Assembly (NCBI RefSeq): GCF_023555385.1
Contig: NZ_JAJSED010000001.1
Coordinates: 1,647,501-1,711,500, forward strand
From: Guyparkeria hydrothermalis
GTDB taxonomy: Bacteria; Pseudomonadota; Gammaproteobacteria; Halothiobacillales; Halothiobacillaceae
DNA: 64,000 nt
Direction of reading: 5' to 3'
Shown piece by piece: positions 27,876 to 36,811 of the stretch. The position numbers and the translations under genes were made by a program. The notes under the pieces are model-generated. The model was not told the origin of the DNA and did not search any database. It saw only the letters and a list, made by a program, of their open reading frames with translations. The first letter of the stretch is position 1; each line of letters begins with the position of its first letter.

Positions 27876-29587
27876 ACCGTCACAACAAGATTCTTCGCAT
27901 CAGTCTGCTGAGTACCGCGCTGGTGACGCCGGCGGTGATGACTGGCCTGACCCCGGTACTCAGCCACGCCGTGGCCGCCGACAGCGTCGACCACTCGGGA
28001 CACGACCACGCCCAGTCGAGCGACGGCAACGACACCGTCACCCGCTGGACCTGTCCCATGCACCCGCAGATCGTCGAGGAGGAGCCCGGCTCCTGTCCCA
28101 TCTGCGGCATGGACCTGGTCGAGAAGGAATACCCCGCGCAGGAAGCATCCGCCGATGCGGCCGAGAGCGCCCGGGACAACACGAAGGACATGGACGCTCA
28201 CGAGGGGCATGACCAGATGTCTAGCGCCTCGTCGGGTGGCGAGACGGTTACCCGCTGGACCTGCCCCATGCACCCGCAGATCGTCGAGGAGGAGCCCGGC
28301 TCCTGCCCCATCTGCGGCATGGACCTGGTCGAAAAGGAGTACCCCGCCGAGGAAGCATCCGCCGATGCCGGCGATAGCGCCCCGAGCGCCCACGAGGGGC
28401 ACGACCACGCCTCGAGCGCGTCGGCCGGCAGCGAGACGGTCACCCGCTGGACCTGTCCGATGCACCCGCAGATCATCGAAGAGGAGCCCGGCTCCTGCCC
28501 CATCTGCGGCATGGATCTGGTCGAGAAGGAGTACCCGGCCTCCGAGGTGGATGCGGCCAGCGCCGAGAGTAGCGGCGGTGGCAGTGCCAGCCGTCCCAAG
28601 GCACCCAGCTTCCCGTCCGTCTCGGTCAGCCCGATCACCGTGCAGCACATGAACGTGGTGATCGAGAAGGCCAAGAAGCGGCCGCTGATGGAGACGATCC
28701 GCACGGTCGGCACGGTCGGCTACGACGAGGACCTGCTCGCCCACGTTCACCCGCGCGCCAAGGGCTGGGTCGAACGGCTCAACGTCGCCTCGGTGGGCGC
28801 CAAGGTGAAGAAGGGCGAGGTGCTGTTCGAGTATTACTCGCCGGACATCGTCGCCGCCCAGCAGGACTACCTGGTCGCACTGCGTCGCGGCATGAATGAC
28901 CTGATCGAGTCGTCCCGCGCCCGGCTCGAACTGCTCGACGTGCCCCAGTCGGTGATCGACGCGGTCCGCCAGCAGGGCAAGGTGCAGCGCACCATCCCGC
29001 TGCTCGCCCCGCAGGACGGCTACGTCGCCGAGATCAACCTGCGCGAGGGGATGTACATCCAGCCCGGGCTCGACCTCTACACCATCGCCCGACGCGACCG
29101 CGTCTGGGTGAACGTCGACGTGCTCGAGCGGCGCATGCAGTCGGTCAGCGAGGGGCAACAGGCCACCATGCGGGTCGACGGCATTCCGGGGCGCACCTTC
29201 GAGGGCACGGTCGACTTCGTCTACCCGGAGCTCGATCCGCAGTCGCGCACCCTGCGTGTACGGCTGGCCTTCGACAACGAGGACGGCCAGTTGCGGCCCA
29301 ACCAGTTCGCCGAGGTAACGCTCACGCCGGAGAAGACTCCGCCGGTACTCGCCGTGCCGGCAACCGCCATCATCCCGTCGCCGGGCGGGGCCCGCGTGGT
29401 GGTGCGCACCGGCGAGGGCCGCTTCCGGCCGGTGGCCGTGGAAACCGGGGCCGAGGCGGGTGGCTATACGGAGATCGTTTCCGGGCTGGAGCCGGGCGAG
29501 CAGGTGGTCGCCTCGGGTCAGTTCCTGATCGACTCCGAATCGAACGTCCAGGCCGCCTTCTCGCGCCTGTCCGGCAACGAGCAGTAA
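27872..29587 (+). CDS. metal RND efflux periplasmic adaptor with three heavy-metal-binding modules (CusB-like)
   Basis: Membrane-fusion subunit of 571 residues. A signal/anchor region (about residues 1-35) is followed by three near-identical heavy-metal-binding modules, each reading W-T-C-P-M-H-P-Q and then CPICGMDLVEKEYPA. Their Trp residues are at about 59, 129 and 193, joined by acidic/Ser-rich linkers. Then come the beta-barrel, lipoyl and helical hairpin segments (PRAKGWVERLNV, GEVLFEYYSPDIVAAQQDYL, LLAPQDGYVAEINLREGMYI). CusB-type adaptors normally carry none or one such module. Cu(I)/Ag(I) is the most likely metal from the Cys-Met-His modules. It overlaps cusC and precedes cusA by nine bases. 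Confidence 0.9.
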   Translation: MNRHNKILRISLLSTALVTPAVMTGLTPVLSHAVAADSVDHSGHDHAQSSDGNDTVTRWTCPMHPQIVEEEPGSCPICGMDLVEKEYPAQEASADAAESARDNTKDMDAHEGHDQMSSASSGGETVTRWTCPMHPQIVEEEPGSCPICGMDLVEKEYPAEEASADAGDSAPSAHEGHDHASSASAGSETVTRWTCPMHPQIIEEEPGSCPICGMDLVEKEYPASEVDAASAESSGGGSASRPKAPSFPSVSVSPITVQHMNVVIEKAKKRPLMETIRTVGTVGYDEDLLAHVHPRAKGWVERLNVASVGAKVKKGEVLFEYYSPDIVAAQQDYLVALRRGMNDLIESSRARLELLDVPQSVIDAVRQQGKVQRTIPLLAPQDGYVAEINLREGMYIQPGLDLYTIARRDRVWVNVDVLERRMQSVSEGQQATMRVDGIPGRTFEGTVDFVYPELDPQSRTLRVRLAFDNEDGQLRPNQFAEVTLTPEKTPPVLAVPATAIIPSPGGARVVVRTGEGRFRPVAVETGAEAGGYTEIVSGLEPGEQVVASGQFLIDSESNVQAAFSRLSGNEQ

Positions 29588-29596
29588 GGGGGCGCC

Positions 29597-32500
29597 ATGA
29601 TCGAACGCATCATCCATGCCTGCATCCGCTTCCGGGTGCTGGTCGTGCTGCTGTCCGCCCTGCTCGCCGCGATCGGCTGGGCGGCCTGGAAGGCGACGCC
29701 GCTGGACGCGATCCCGGACCTGTCGGACACGCAGGTGATCGTCAAGACGACCTTCCCCGGCCAGTCGCCGCAGGTGGTCCAGGACCAGGTCACCTACCCG
29801 CTGACCACGCGCCTGCTGGCCGTACCCGGCTCGACGGCGGTCCGGGGCTACTCGTTCTTCGGTGACTCCTACATCTACGTCACCTTCGAGGAAGGCACCG
29901 ACCTCTACTGGGCGCGCTCACGGGTACTCGAGTACCTCAATCAGGCCTCCGAGGACCTGCCGTCGGAGGTCACGCCCAAGCTGGGGCCGGATGCGACCGG
30001 CGTGGGCTGGGTGTTCCAGTACGCGCTCAACGACCCGACCGGGCAGCACGATCTCTCCGAGCTGACCACGCTGCAGAACTGGTTCCTCAAGTTCCAGCTC
30101 GAGTCGGTCGAGGGTGTGTCCGAGGTGGCCACCGTCGGCGGCATGGTCCGCGAGTATCAGATCATCGTCGATCCGCAGCGCCTGCGCGCGTTCAACATCT
30201 CGATCAACCGGCTGCGCGAGGCGATCTCCCAGGCCAACCGCGAGGTCGGTGGCGGCGTGATCGAGCGCGGTGGCGCGGAGTACATGATCACCAGCCGCGG
30301 CTACCTCAAGTCCGCGGACGACATCGAGCAGATCCCGGTGGGCGTGACCGACAAGGGCACCCCGATCACGGTCCAGGATCTCGGTCGGGTCGAGGTCGGT
30401 CCGGCCGAGCGACGCGGTGTAGCGGAACTCGACGGCAAGGGCGAAGTGGTCGGCGGCATCGTCGTCATGCGCAGTGGCGAGAATGCCCGCGAGGTGATAG
30501 CAGCGGTCAAGGAGAAGCTCGACGACGTCAAGTCGGGCCTGCCGGATGGCGTCGAAGTACTGACCACCTACGACCGCAGCGGCGTGATCGAACGCGCCGT
30601 GGCCTTCCTCGAGACGAAGCTGGTCGAGGAATTCCTGGTCGTGGCGCTGGTGAGCCTGATCTTCCTGTTTCACCTGCGTTCGGCGCTGGTGGCGATCGTC
30701 AGCCTGCCGCTGGGCATCCTGACGGCGTTCATCGTCATGAACTGGCAGGGCATCAACGCCAACATCATGTCGCTCGGCGGCATCGCGATCGCCATCGGCG
30801 CGATGGTCGACGCGGCCATCGTCATGATCGAGAACGCCCACAAGCATTTGGCGCGCTACCGGGAGACCCACGGCCATCCCCCCGAAGGCGAAGTCCACTG
30901 GGGGCTGATCGCCAAATCCGCCTCCGAGGTGGGACCGGCGCTGTTCTTCTCGCTGCTGGTGATCACGCTGTCGTTCGTGCCGGTATTCGCGCTGGAGGCG
31001 CAGGAAGGCCGGCTGTTCGCGCCGCTGGCCTACACCAAGACCTACGCGATGGCGGCGGCCGCCGGCCTGGCGGTCACCCTGATCCCGGTACTGATGGGCT
31101 ACTTCATCCGCGGGCGCATTCCCTCGGAAGAGAATAACCCGATCAACCGCTTCCTGATCTGGGGCTACCGACCGGTGTTGTCGGGCGCGCTGCGTTTCCC
31201 CAAGACCGTGCTCGCACTCGCCTTCGTCGCGCTGTTCTCGATGGTGTTGCCGTTTGCCGGGATCTCGGGGTTTCTCGCCCCGCTCAAGTGGGCCGGTGAT
31301 ACCGACTGGCAGGCAAAAGTTACCGACTGGCAGTCGGACCTCGAGGACCAATGGAGCGACTGGTTCGACGGCTCGCCCAAGCTGGCAAGCCTCGGTAGCG
31401 GTCTGGGTTCGGAGTTCATGCCGCAGCTCGACGAGGGGGACCTGCTGTACATGCCGACCACCCTGCCGGGCCTGTCGGTGGGCGAGGCACGCATCCTCCT
31501 TCAGCAGGTCGACAAGCTGATCAGCGAGGAGCCAGAGGTCGAGCGCGTGTTCGGCAAGATCGGTCGGGGCGTGACAGCCACCGACCCGGCCCCGCTGACC
31601 ATGATCGAAACCAGCATCACCTTGAAGCCACGCGACGAGTGGCGCGAAGGCGTGACGCTGGACGACCTAATCGCGCGGCTGAACAAGAAGGTGGACTTCC
31701 CCAGCCTGAACAACGCCTGGGTCATGCCGATCAAGACACGGATCGACATGCAGACCACCGGCATCCAGACGCCGATCGGCATCAAGATCACCGGTTCGGA
31801 CCTCGACCAGATCGAAGACGTCGGCAAGCAGGTGGAGACGGCCCTGAAGAAGCTGCCCGGCACGCGCAGCGCCTTCGCCGACCGCACCTCGGACGGCCGC
31901 TATGTGGTGATCACCCCGGACCGCGAAAAGGCCGCCCGTTTCGGTCTGAACATCGGCGACATCCAGAAGGTGATCAGCCTGGCCGTCGGCGGGGTCAAGG
32001 TGACCGATACCGTCGAGGGGCTGGAGCGTTACCCGGTCAGTCTGCGCTATCCGCAGACGGACAGGCACTCGGTGGAGAAGCTGCGCGACCTGCCGATCGT
32101 CACGCCGGGCGGCTCCTCGGTGGCTCTTGGCCAGGTCGCCACGGTCGAGATCCAGTCCGGTCCGCCGGTAATCAAGTCGGAGAACAGCCGCCCGGCCGGC
32201 TTCGTCTTCGTCACCACCAGCGGGGTCGATCTCGGCGGCTACGTCGCCCGGGCCAAGGAGGTCCTCAAGGAGGAGGTCGATCTGCCGCCGGGCTACGCCA
32301 TCGAGTGGGCCGGCCAGTACCGCTACATGGAGCGCGCCGCCGAGCGCCTCAAGCAGGTGGTTCCGCTGACGCTGGCGATCATTTTCGTGCTGCTGTATCT
32401 GACCTTCCGTCACGGCGGCAAGGCGATCATGATCATGGCCAGCCTGCCGTTCGCCCTGATCGGCAGCTTCTGGCTGCTGTGGGCGCTGGGCTACAACCTG

Positions 32501-32872
32501 TCGATCGCGGTGGCCGTCGGCCTGATCGCGCTGGCCGGCGTGGCCGCAGAGTTCGGCGTGGTGATGCTGATCTACCTCGATCAGGCGATCGAGCGCCAGC
32601 GCCGGGAGGGTCGCTTCAATACCCGCGCCGACCTGAAGGAAGCATTGATGGAAGGCGCGGTGCTGCGGGTTCGCCCCAAGGCAATGACCGTGGCGGTGAT
32701 CCTCGCCGGCCTGATGCCGATCATGATCGGTCACGGCACCGGCTCCGAGGTGATGTCACGTATCGCCGCGCCGATGGTCGGCGGCATGATCAGCGCACCG
32801 TTCCTGTCGATGATCGTGCTGCCGGTGATCTATTGGCTGTGGCAACGGCGCAAGCTGCCCGAGGCCGCCTAG
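29597..32872 (+). CDS. heavy-metal RND efflux pump, CusA/CzcA family
   Basis: Inner-membrane proton-driven pump of 1091 residues with 12 predicted membrane helices. It has the HME-RND signatures ATPLDAIPDLSDTQVIV, GVGWVFQYAL and the transmembrane IAIGAMVDAAIVMIENAHK motif with proton-relay acids. SEFMPQLDEGDLLYMPTT carries Met residues of the type used by CusA for Cu(I)/Ag(I). It is about 45 residues longer than E. coli CusA; much of the excess is a Trp/Asp-rich stretch at about residues 555-605, before the second periplasmic porter half. A strong terminator follows. The Cu/Ag assignment is inferred from the CxxM-rich adaptor and the Met sites. Confidence 0.92.
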   Translation: MIERIIHACIRFRVLVVLLSALLAAIGWAAWKATPLDAIPDLSDTQVIVKTTFPGQSPQVVQDQVTYPLTTRLLAVPGSTAVRGYSFFGDSYIYVTFEEGTDLYWARSRVLEYLNQASEDLPSEVTPKLGPDATGVGWVFQYALNDPTGQHDLSELTTLQNWFLKFQLESVEGVSEVATVGGMVREYQIIVDPQRLRAFNISINRLREAISQANREVGGGVIERGGAEYMITSRGYLKSADDIEQIPVGVTDKGTPITVQDLGRVEVGPAERRGVAELDGKGEVVGGIVVMRSGENAREVIAAVKEKLDDVKSGLPDGVEVLTTYDRSGVIERAVAFLETKLVEEFLVVALVSLIFLFHLRSALVAIVSLPLGILTAFIVMNWQGINANIMSLGGIAIAIGAMVDAAIVMIENAHKHLARYRETHGHPPEGEVHWGLIAKSASEVGPALFFSLLVITLSFVPVFALEAQEGRLFAPLAYTKTYAMAAAAGLAVTLIPVLMGYFIRGRIPSEENNPINRFLIWGYRPVLSGALRFPKTVLALAFVALFSMVLPFAGISGFLAPLKWAGDTDWQAKVTDWQSDLEDQWSDWFDGSPKLASLGSGLGSEFMPQLDEGDLLYMPTTLPGLSVGEARILLQQVDKLISEEPEVERVFGKIGRGVTATDPAPLTMIETSITLKPRDEWREGVTLDDLIARLNKKVDFPSLNNAWVMPIKTRIDMQTTGIQTPIGIKITGSDLDQIEDVGKQVETALKKLPGTRSAFADRTSDGRYVVITPDREKAARFGLNIGDIQKVISLAVGGVKVTDTVEGLERYPVSLRYPQTDRHSVEKLRDLPIVTPGGSSVALGQVATVEIQSGPPVIKSENSRPAGFVFVTTSGVDLGGYVARAKEVLKEEVDLPPGYAIEWAGQYRYMERAAERLKQVVPLTLAIIFVLLYLTFRHGGKAIMIMASLPFALIGSFWLLWALGYNLSIAVAVGLIALAGVAAEFGVVMLIYLDQAIERQRREGRFNTRADLKEALMEGAVLRVRPKAMTVAVILAGLMPIMIGHGTGSEVMSRIAAPMVGGMISAPFLSMIVLPVIYWLWQRRKLPEAA

Positions 32873-32897
32873 GCGCGGGCCGACAACCCGAAACGAA

Positions 32898-32927
32898 AAA
32901 AGGCCGGGATCTCCCGGCCTTTTCTTT
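32898..32927. terminator. bidirectional intrinsic terminator after the cus-like operon
   Basis: An 11-bp perfect stem (aaaaggccggg / cccggcctttt) with an atct loop is followed by cttttg. The A-rich left arm also serves the convergent DUF302 gene. Confidence 0.88.
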
Positions 32928-32945
32928 TGCCTGCTTCAGTCCGAC

Positions 32946-33419
32946 TCAGTCACCGGCCGCGGTATGGGCCAGACCATGCAGCGCCTTTTTCATCGTCGCC
33001 TGCACCGGCGCGGCACAGTCGCCAATGCCGTGACGTTCGACCAGGTACTCGGCCCGGTTGTAGCCGATCTTGACCGTCTCGCCGTCCTGCCAGATCAGCA
33101 TCTTCATCGGCAGGTCGATAGCGACGGTCGGAGCACACTTCATCAACTGCGTGCCGCCCTGCGGATTGCCGAAGATCACGACTCGCGTCGGGGGCATCTC
33201 GAGATCGACCGTCTGGGCATTGGCCCGATGATCGACCTGAGCCATGACACCCATGCCCTTGGCCTCGATCGCCTCGACCAGGCGCTGCTCGGTCTCGGCC
33301 ACATCGAACTCACTCTCGATGACGGTCATACCATCGGCCGCCAGCACGCCGGCCGGCAACCACAGTGCCGCGAGGGTGAAAACGGTCGATCGCAACACGC
33401 GTTCAATCCGTGTCTTCAT
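32946..33419 (-). CDS. DUF302 domain periplasmic protein
   Basis: A 157-residue protein with a signal peptide (VLRSTVFTLAALWLPAGVLAA). The DUF302 fold follows: VIESEFDVAETEQRLVEAIEAKGMGVMAQVDH, then RVVIFGNPQGGTQLMKCAPTVAIDLPMKMLIWQDG and VKIGYNRAEYLVERH. The family is small, exported and of unknown biochemical role; several members occur beside sulfur-oxidation or metal-handling genes. One Cys sits in MKCAP and a second in GDCAAP. It is convergent with the metal efflux operon. Confidence 0.85.
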   Translation of the reverse strand: MKTRIERVLRSTVFTLAALWLPAGVLAADGMTVIESEFDVAETEQRLVEAIEAKGMGVMAQVDHRANAQTVDLEMPPTRVVIFGNPQGGTQLMKCAPTVAIDLPMKMLIWQDGETVKIGYNRAEYLVERHGIGDCAAPVQATMKKALHGLAHTAAGD

Positions 33420-33501
33420 GACGAGCCTCCTCAGGTTGAATGCTTCCCAACCCTAGTCGTCATCTTGGCCCGCTGCCGAACGGCTGGCGGCCGCCCGCGG
33501 C

Positions 33502-35139
33502 TCAGCTGCGTTCGACCGGCTGCTGCGACTCGCGTATCTCGGTCAGGCAGGTTTCCGGCAGGAAATTGTCGGCACGGGCCTCGCTCAGTTCGAGCGCGTA
33601 GCGCTCAGGCGGGTCGTCGCCGAGGAAACAACCCTTTTTCACGTACGGGAAGATCTCGTCGTAACGGCAGATCGATTCCGGGCTGACCCGTCGGTACAGG
33701 TGCGTCCGGTTCAATTCCTCGGGATGACGCAGACCGGCCGACGACAGCAGTTCGGCGGTAGCGGCCAGGGTGCCTTGATGGAAATGGCAGACGCGCTCGG
33801 CCTTGTCGGGCACGACCAGCCCGCGGTAGAGGTCGGGGTTCTGCGTGGCCACGCCGGTGGGGCAGCGGTTGGTGTTGCAGGTCAGCGACTGCACGCAGCC
33901 GAGCGCGAGCATCATGCCGCGCGCGCTGTTGCAAAGGTCCGCCCCCAGGGCGAGGTTCTTCACCAGGTGAAAACCGGTGAAGATCTTGCCGGAGGCGATC
34001 ACCCGAATGTGCTGGCGAATGCCGAAGCCGGTCAGGCTGTCGTCGACGAAGGCCAGCGCCTCGCGCAGGGGCATGCCGACCGAGTTGGCGTACTCGATCG
34101 GCGCCGCGCCGGTGCCCCCTTCGCCGCCGTCGACGGTGATGAAATCCGGGTAGATGCCACGCTCGACCATGGCCTTGCCGATCGCGAGGAATTCGCTCTT
34201 GCGACCGATCGCGAGCTTGATTCCCACCGGCTTGCCATCGCTCAACTCGCGCAGTTCCTCGATGAAGTCGATCAGCCCCTGCGGGGAGTCGAAGGCACTG
34301 TGCGCCGGCGGGGACTCGATCCGGGTGCCGGACGGCACGTCACGAATCGCGGCGATCTCCGGGGTGTTCTTCTCTGCCGGCAGAATGCCGCCATGGCCGG
34401 GCTTGGCACCCTGCGAGATCTTGAGCTCGATCATCTTCACCGCCGGCAGGCGGGCCTTCTCACGGAAGGTCGTCGGGCAGAAACGCCCCTGATCGTCACG
34501 GCAACCGAAATAGCCGGTGCCGATCTGCCAGACGAGATCGCCGCCGTGTTCGAGATGATGCGGACTGAGCCCGCCCTCGCCGGTGTTGTGGCTGAAGCCG
34601 CCCAGCCGGGCGCCGCGATTGAGCGCCAGGATGGCCGCCGGGCTGAGCGAGCCGTAACTCATGGCGGAGATGTTCAGCACGCTCGCGGAGTACGGTTGCC
34701 GGCACTGCGGACCACCCACCGTGACGCGCAGGTCGGGATCGATCTCGCTGACATCGATGGCCGCCATCGACTGACCGAGCCATTCGTAGCCCAGCCGATA
34801 GGTATCAACACACGTGCCGTAGGGCACGGTCTCGCTCTGGCGTTTGGATCGCTGGTAGACCACCGAGCGAAACATGCGGCTGATCGGCCGGCCGTCGGTG
34901 TCCGATTCCAGCAGATACTGGCGGATGTATGGCCGCATCCGCTCCATCACCCAGCGACCCCGGGCAAGCAGGGGAAAATTCCGGCGCAGCGAATGCCGCG
35001 ACTGCAGCATGTCGTACACGCCGATTCCGACCAGGGGCACGGCCACCAGCAGGAGCCACCACAGCGGCGGCCAGAGCAATCCGAGAACGATAATGACCGC
35101 AAGGATCGAGGCGGCGGTGGCGAGAAAGCGCCGATGCAT
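33502..35139 (-). CDS. FMN-binding glutamate synthase family protein (GltB-like, membrane-anchored)
   Basis: A 545-residue protein. Two adjacent hydrophobic segments (about residues 8-45) anchor it to the membrane. The rest is the glutamate-synthase central/FMN barrel: SAMSYGSLSPAAILALNRGARLGGFSHNTGEGGLSPHH, MIELKISQGAKPGHGGILPAEK, DFITVDGGEGGTGAAP and the 3Fe-4S cysteines in CVQSLTCNTNRCPTG. It lacks the glutaminase domain and gltD is absent, so classical GOGAT activity is unlikely. These stand-alone proteins have no settled function. It stands alone, divergent from nothing obvious. Confidence 0.88.
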   Translation of the reverse strand: MHRRFLATAASILAVIIVLGLLWPPLWWLLLVAVPLVGIGVYDMLQSRHSLRRNFPLLARGRWVMERMRPYIRQYLLESDTDGRPISRMFRSVVYQRSKRQSETVPYGTCVDTYRLGYEWLGQSMAAIDVSEIDPDLRVTVGGPQCRQPYSASVLNISAMSYGSLSPAAILALNRGARLGGFSHNTGEGGLSPHHLEHGGDLVWQIGTGYFGCRDDQGRFCPTTFREKARLPAVKMIELKISQGAKPGHGGILPAEKNTPEIAAIRDVPSGTRIESPPAHSAFDSPQGLIDFIEELRELSDGKPVGIKLAIGRKSEFLAIGKAMVERGIYPDFITVDGGEGGTGAAPIEYANSVGMPLREALAFVDDSLTGFGIRQHIRVIASGKIFTGFHLVKNLALGADLCNSARGMMLALGCVQSLTCNTNRCPTGVATQNPDLYRGLVVPDKAERVCHFHQGTLAATAELLSSAGLRHPEELNRTHLYRRVSPESICRYDEIFPYVKKGCFLGDDPPERYALELSEARADNFLPETCLTEIRESQQPVERS

Positions 35140-35260
35140 ACGAGACAGCTACCTCCGGTTTCGACCGCCCCGATCGATCACGGGAGCAGCGGTCAGAAGA
35201 CTTTCGGAAGCGTAGCCGGAATGACCGCGCCCTGCTCAACCCCCGGCGGCGCGCATGGCC

Positions 35261-36811
35261 CTAGCGCTCGTCGGTTGGCGCGTCGTCCGGCGTGTTGGAC
35301 TCAATGAGCTCGGCCGCCGACAGCGGCCGCGTCTCCTGGGTGACCGGCTCGGGCGAGCCGATCTCCTTGTCGGCCGAGACGGTCTTGAGGTCGCGGAACT
35401 TGCGCGCGCTGGGCAGTACGCGGGATTCGAGCGACCCCACCGCGCTGTTGTAGGCGTTCACCGACTGGTTGAGGCTCTTGCCCACCTTGGTCCAGTGCTC
35501 GGCCAGGGTGCCGATGCGCTCGTAGAGCTCCTTGCCCAGTGCGGCGACCTCGGCGGCGTTCTGCGCCATCGCCTCCTGGCGCCAGCCGTAGGAGACCGCC
35601 TTCAGGAGCGCGATCAGCGTGGTGGGACTCGCCGGGATGACGCGGTTCTCCGCACCGTATTCGATCAGCCCGGCGTCCTCGGCCAGCGCGGCGGAAAAGA
35701 ACGCCTCGCCGGGAACGAACAGCACCACGAACTCGGGCGACGGGTCGAACTGGTCGAAGTAGCTCTTCTTCGCCAGCTGGCCGACGTGGGTGCGCACCTG
35801 ACGGGCATGGTCCACGAGCGCGGCCTTGCGCTCAGTCTCGTCGTTGGCCTCGACGGCACGCAGGTAGGCATCCACCGGCGCCTTGGCATCGACCACCACC
35901 TGCCGGCCGCCGGGCAGGTGCACGATCAGGTCGGGGCGCAGCCGCCCGCCCTCGGTGGTCTGGTTGACCTGCTCCTCGAAATCGCAGTGCTCGAGCATGC
36001 CGGCCATCTCGACCACGCGCCGGAGCTGCAACTCGCCCCAGCGCCCGCGGGCCTGCGGCTGGCGCAGCGCCTTGACCAGATCGGCCGTCTCGCGATGCAG
36101 GCGCGGCAGGTGGGTCTGCAGCAGGTCGTTGACCTGCTGGTTGAGCGCCGAGTAGGCGCTGGTGCGCGCCCGCTCGAGGCCGTCGAGCTTGGTGTCGAAC
36201 TTCTCCAGCCGTTCGCAGATCGGCCCGGTCAGCTGCTCGATCGCCTTGTGGCGGGCGGTGAGATCGTCCTTGGCCTGGTGCTGGAAGCGCTCGAGGTTCT
36301 CGCGGGCGAGCTTGAGGAAGGACTCGTTGTTGCGCGACAGCGCATCGGCGGACAGGCCCTTGAAGGCATCCGCCAGCTTCTCGCGCGCCTCGTCGAGCAA
36401 TTTCAATTTCTCGGCGGCGGCCTCACGCTCGCGCTCCAGGCGCTCGGTCAGCTCGGCGCGCTCGGCCTTGAGCGAGGCGGTCGTGGCACGCTCGACATCC
36501 AGTGCGGTCTGCGCCTCGCGCCGCTGGGTCTCGACCGAGTCACGCATCTCCACCAGGTGCTGGCGTTCCGCCTCGTGACGGGCCGCGAGAGTACGCGCCT
36601 CGCCCAGTTCATCGCGGGCGGTGCGCAGCGCCTCGGTCTCGGCCTCGAGCAATGTCTCCAGGCGCTGCTGCTCCTCGGTCAGCCGCTGGCGCTCGCCGGC
36701 CTCGCCGCGCAGACGGGCGGCCAGCCAGGCACTCGCCACCGCCGTGGTCAGCGCCACGGCGAACAGGGCCCAGGCAATCGGGTTGTCGATCAGCACGTCG
36801 ATGGCCGTCAC
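35261..36811 (-). CDS. rmuC: DNA recombination protein RmuC
   Basis: A 516-residue protein with one N-terminal membrane helix (PIAWALFAVALTTAVASAWLA). A long coiled coil follows (about residues 35-190, Glu/Arg/Leu-rich). The RmuC nuclease-like domain has GRWGELQLRRVVEMAGM, DLIVHLPGGRQVVVDAKAPVDAYL, EFVVLFVPGEAFF and VIPASPTTLIALLKAV. RmuC limits inversion at short repeats, which is notable in a genome with inverted repeats. It overlaps the ribF stop by four bases, so it is translated with ribF downstream on the same strand. Confidence 0.93.
   Translation of the reverse strand: MTAIDVLIDNPIAWALFAVALTTAVASAWLAARLRGEAGERQRLTEEQQRLETLLEAETEALRTARDELGEARTLAARHEAERQHLVEMRDSVETQRREAQTALDVERATTASLKAERAELTERLEREREAAAEKLKLLDEAREKLADAFKGLSADALSRNNESFLKLARENLERFQHQAKDDLTARHKAIEQLTGPICERLEKFDTKLDGLERARTSAYSALNQQVNDLLQTHLPRLHRETADLVKALRQPQARGRWGELQLRRVVEMAGMLEHCDFEEQVNQTTEGGRLRPDLIVHLPGGRQVVVDAKAPVDAYLRAVEANDETERKAALVDHARQVRTHVGQLAKKSYFDQFDPSPEFVVLFVPGEAFFSAALAEDAGLIEYGAENRVIPASPTTLIALLKAVSYGWRQEAMAQNAAEVAALGKELYERIGTLAEHWTKVGKSLNQSVNAYNSAVGSLESRVLPSARKFRDLKTVSADKEIGSPEPVTQETRPLSAAELIESNTPDDAPTDER

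Noticed and set aside
27851-29617. A 588-residue minus-strand frame opposite the CusB-like gene
   Set aside because: The plus-strand product has clear metal-binding and adaptor motifs. The antisense peptide repeats only because the sense modules repeat.
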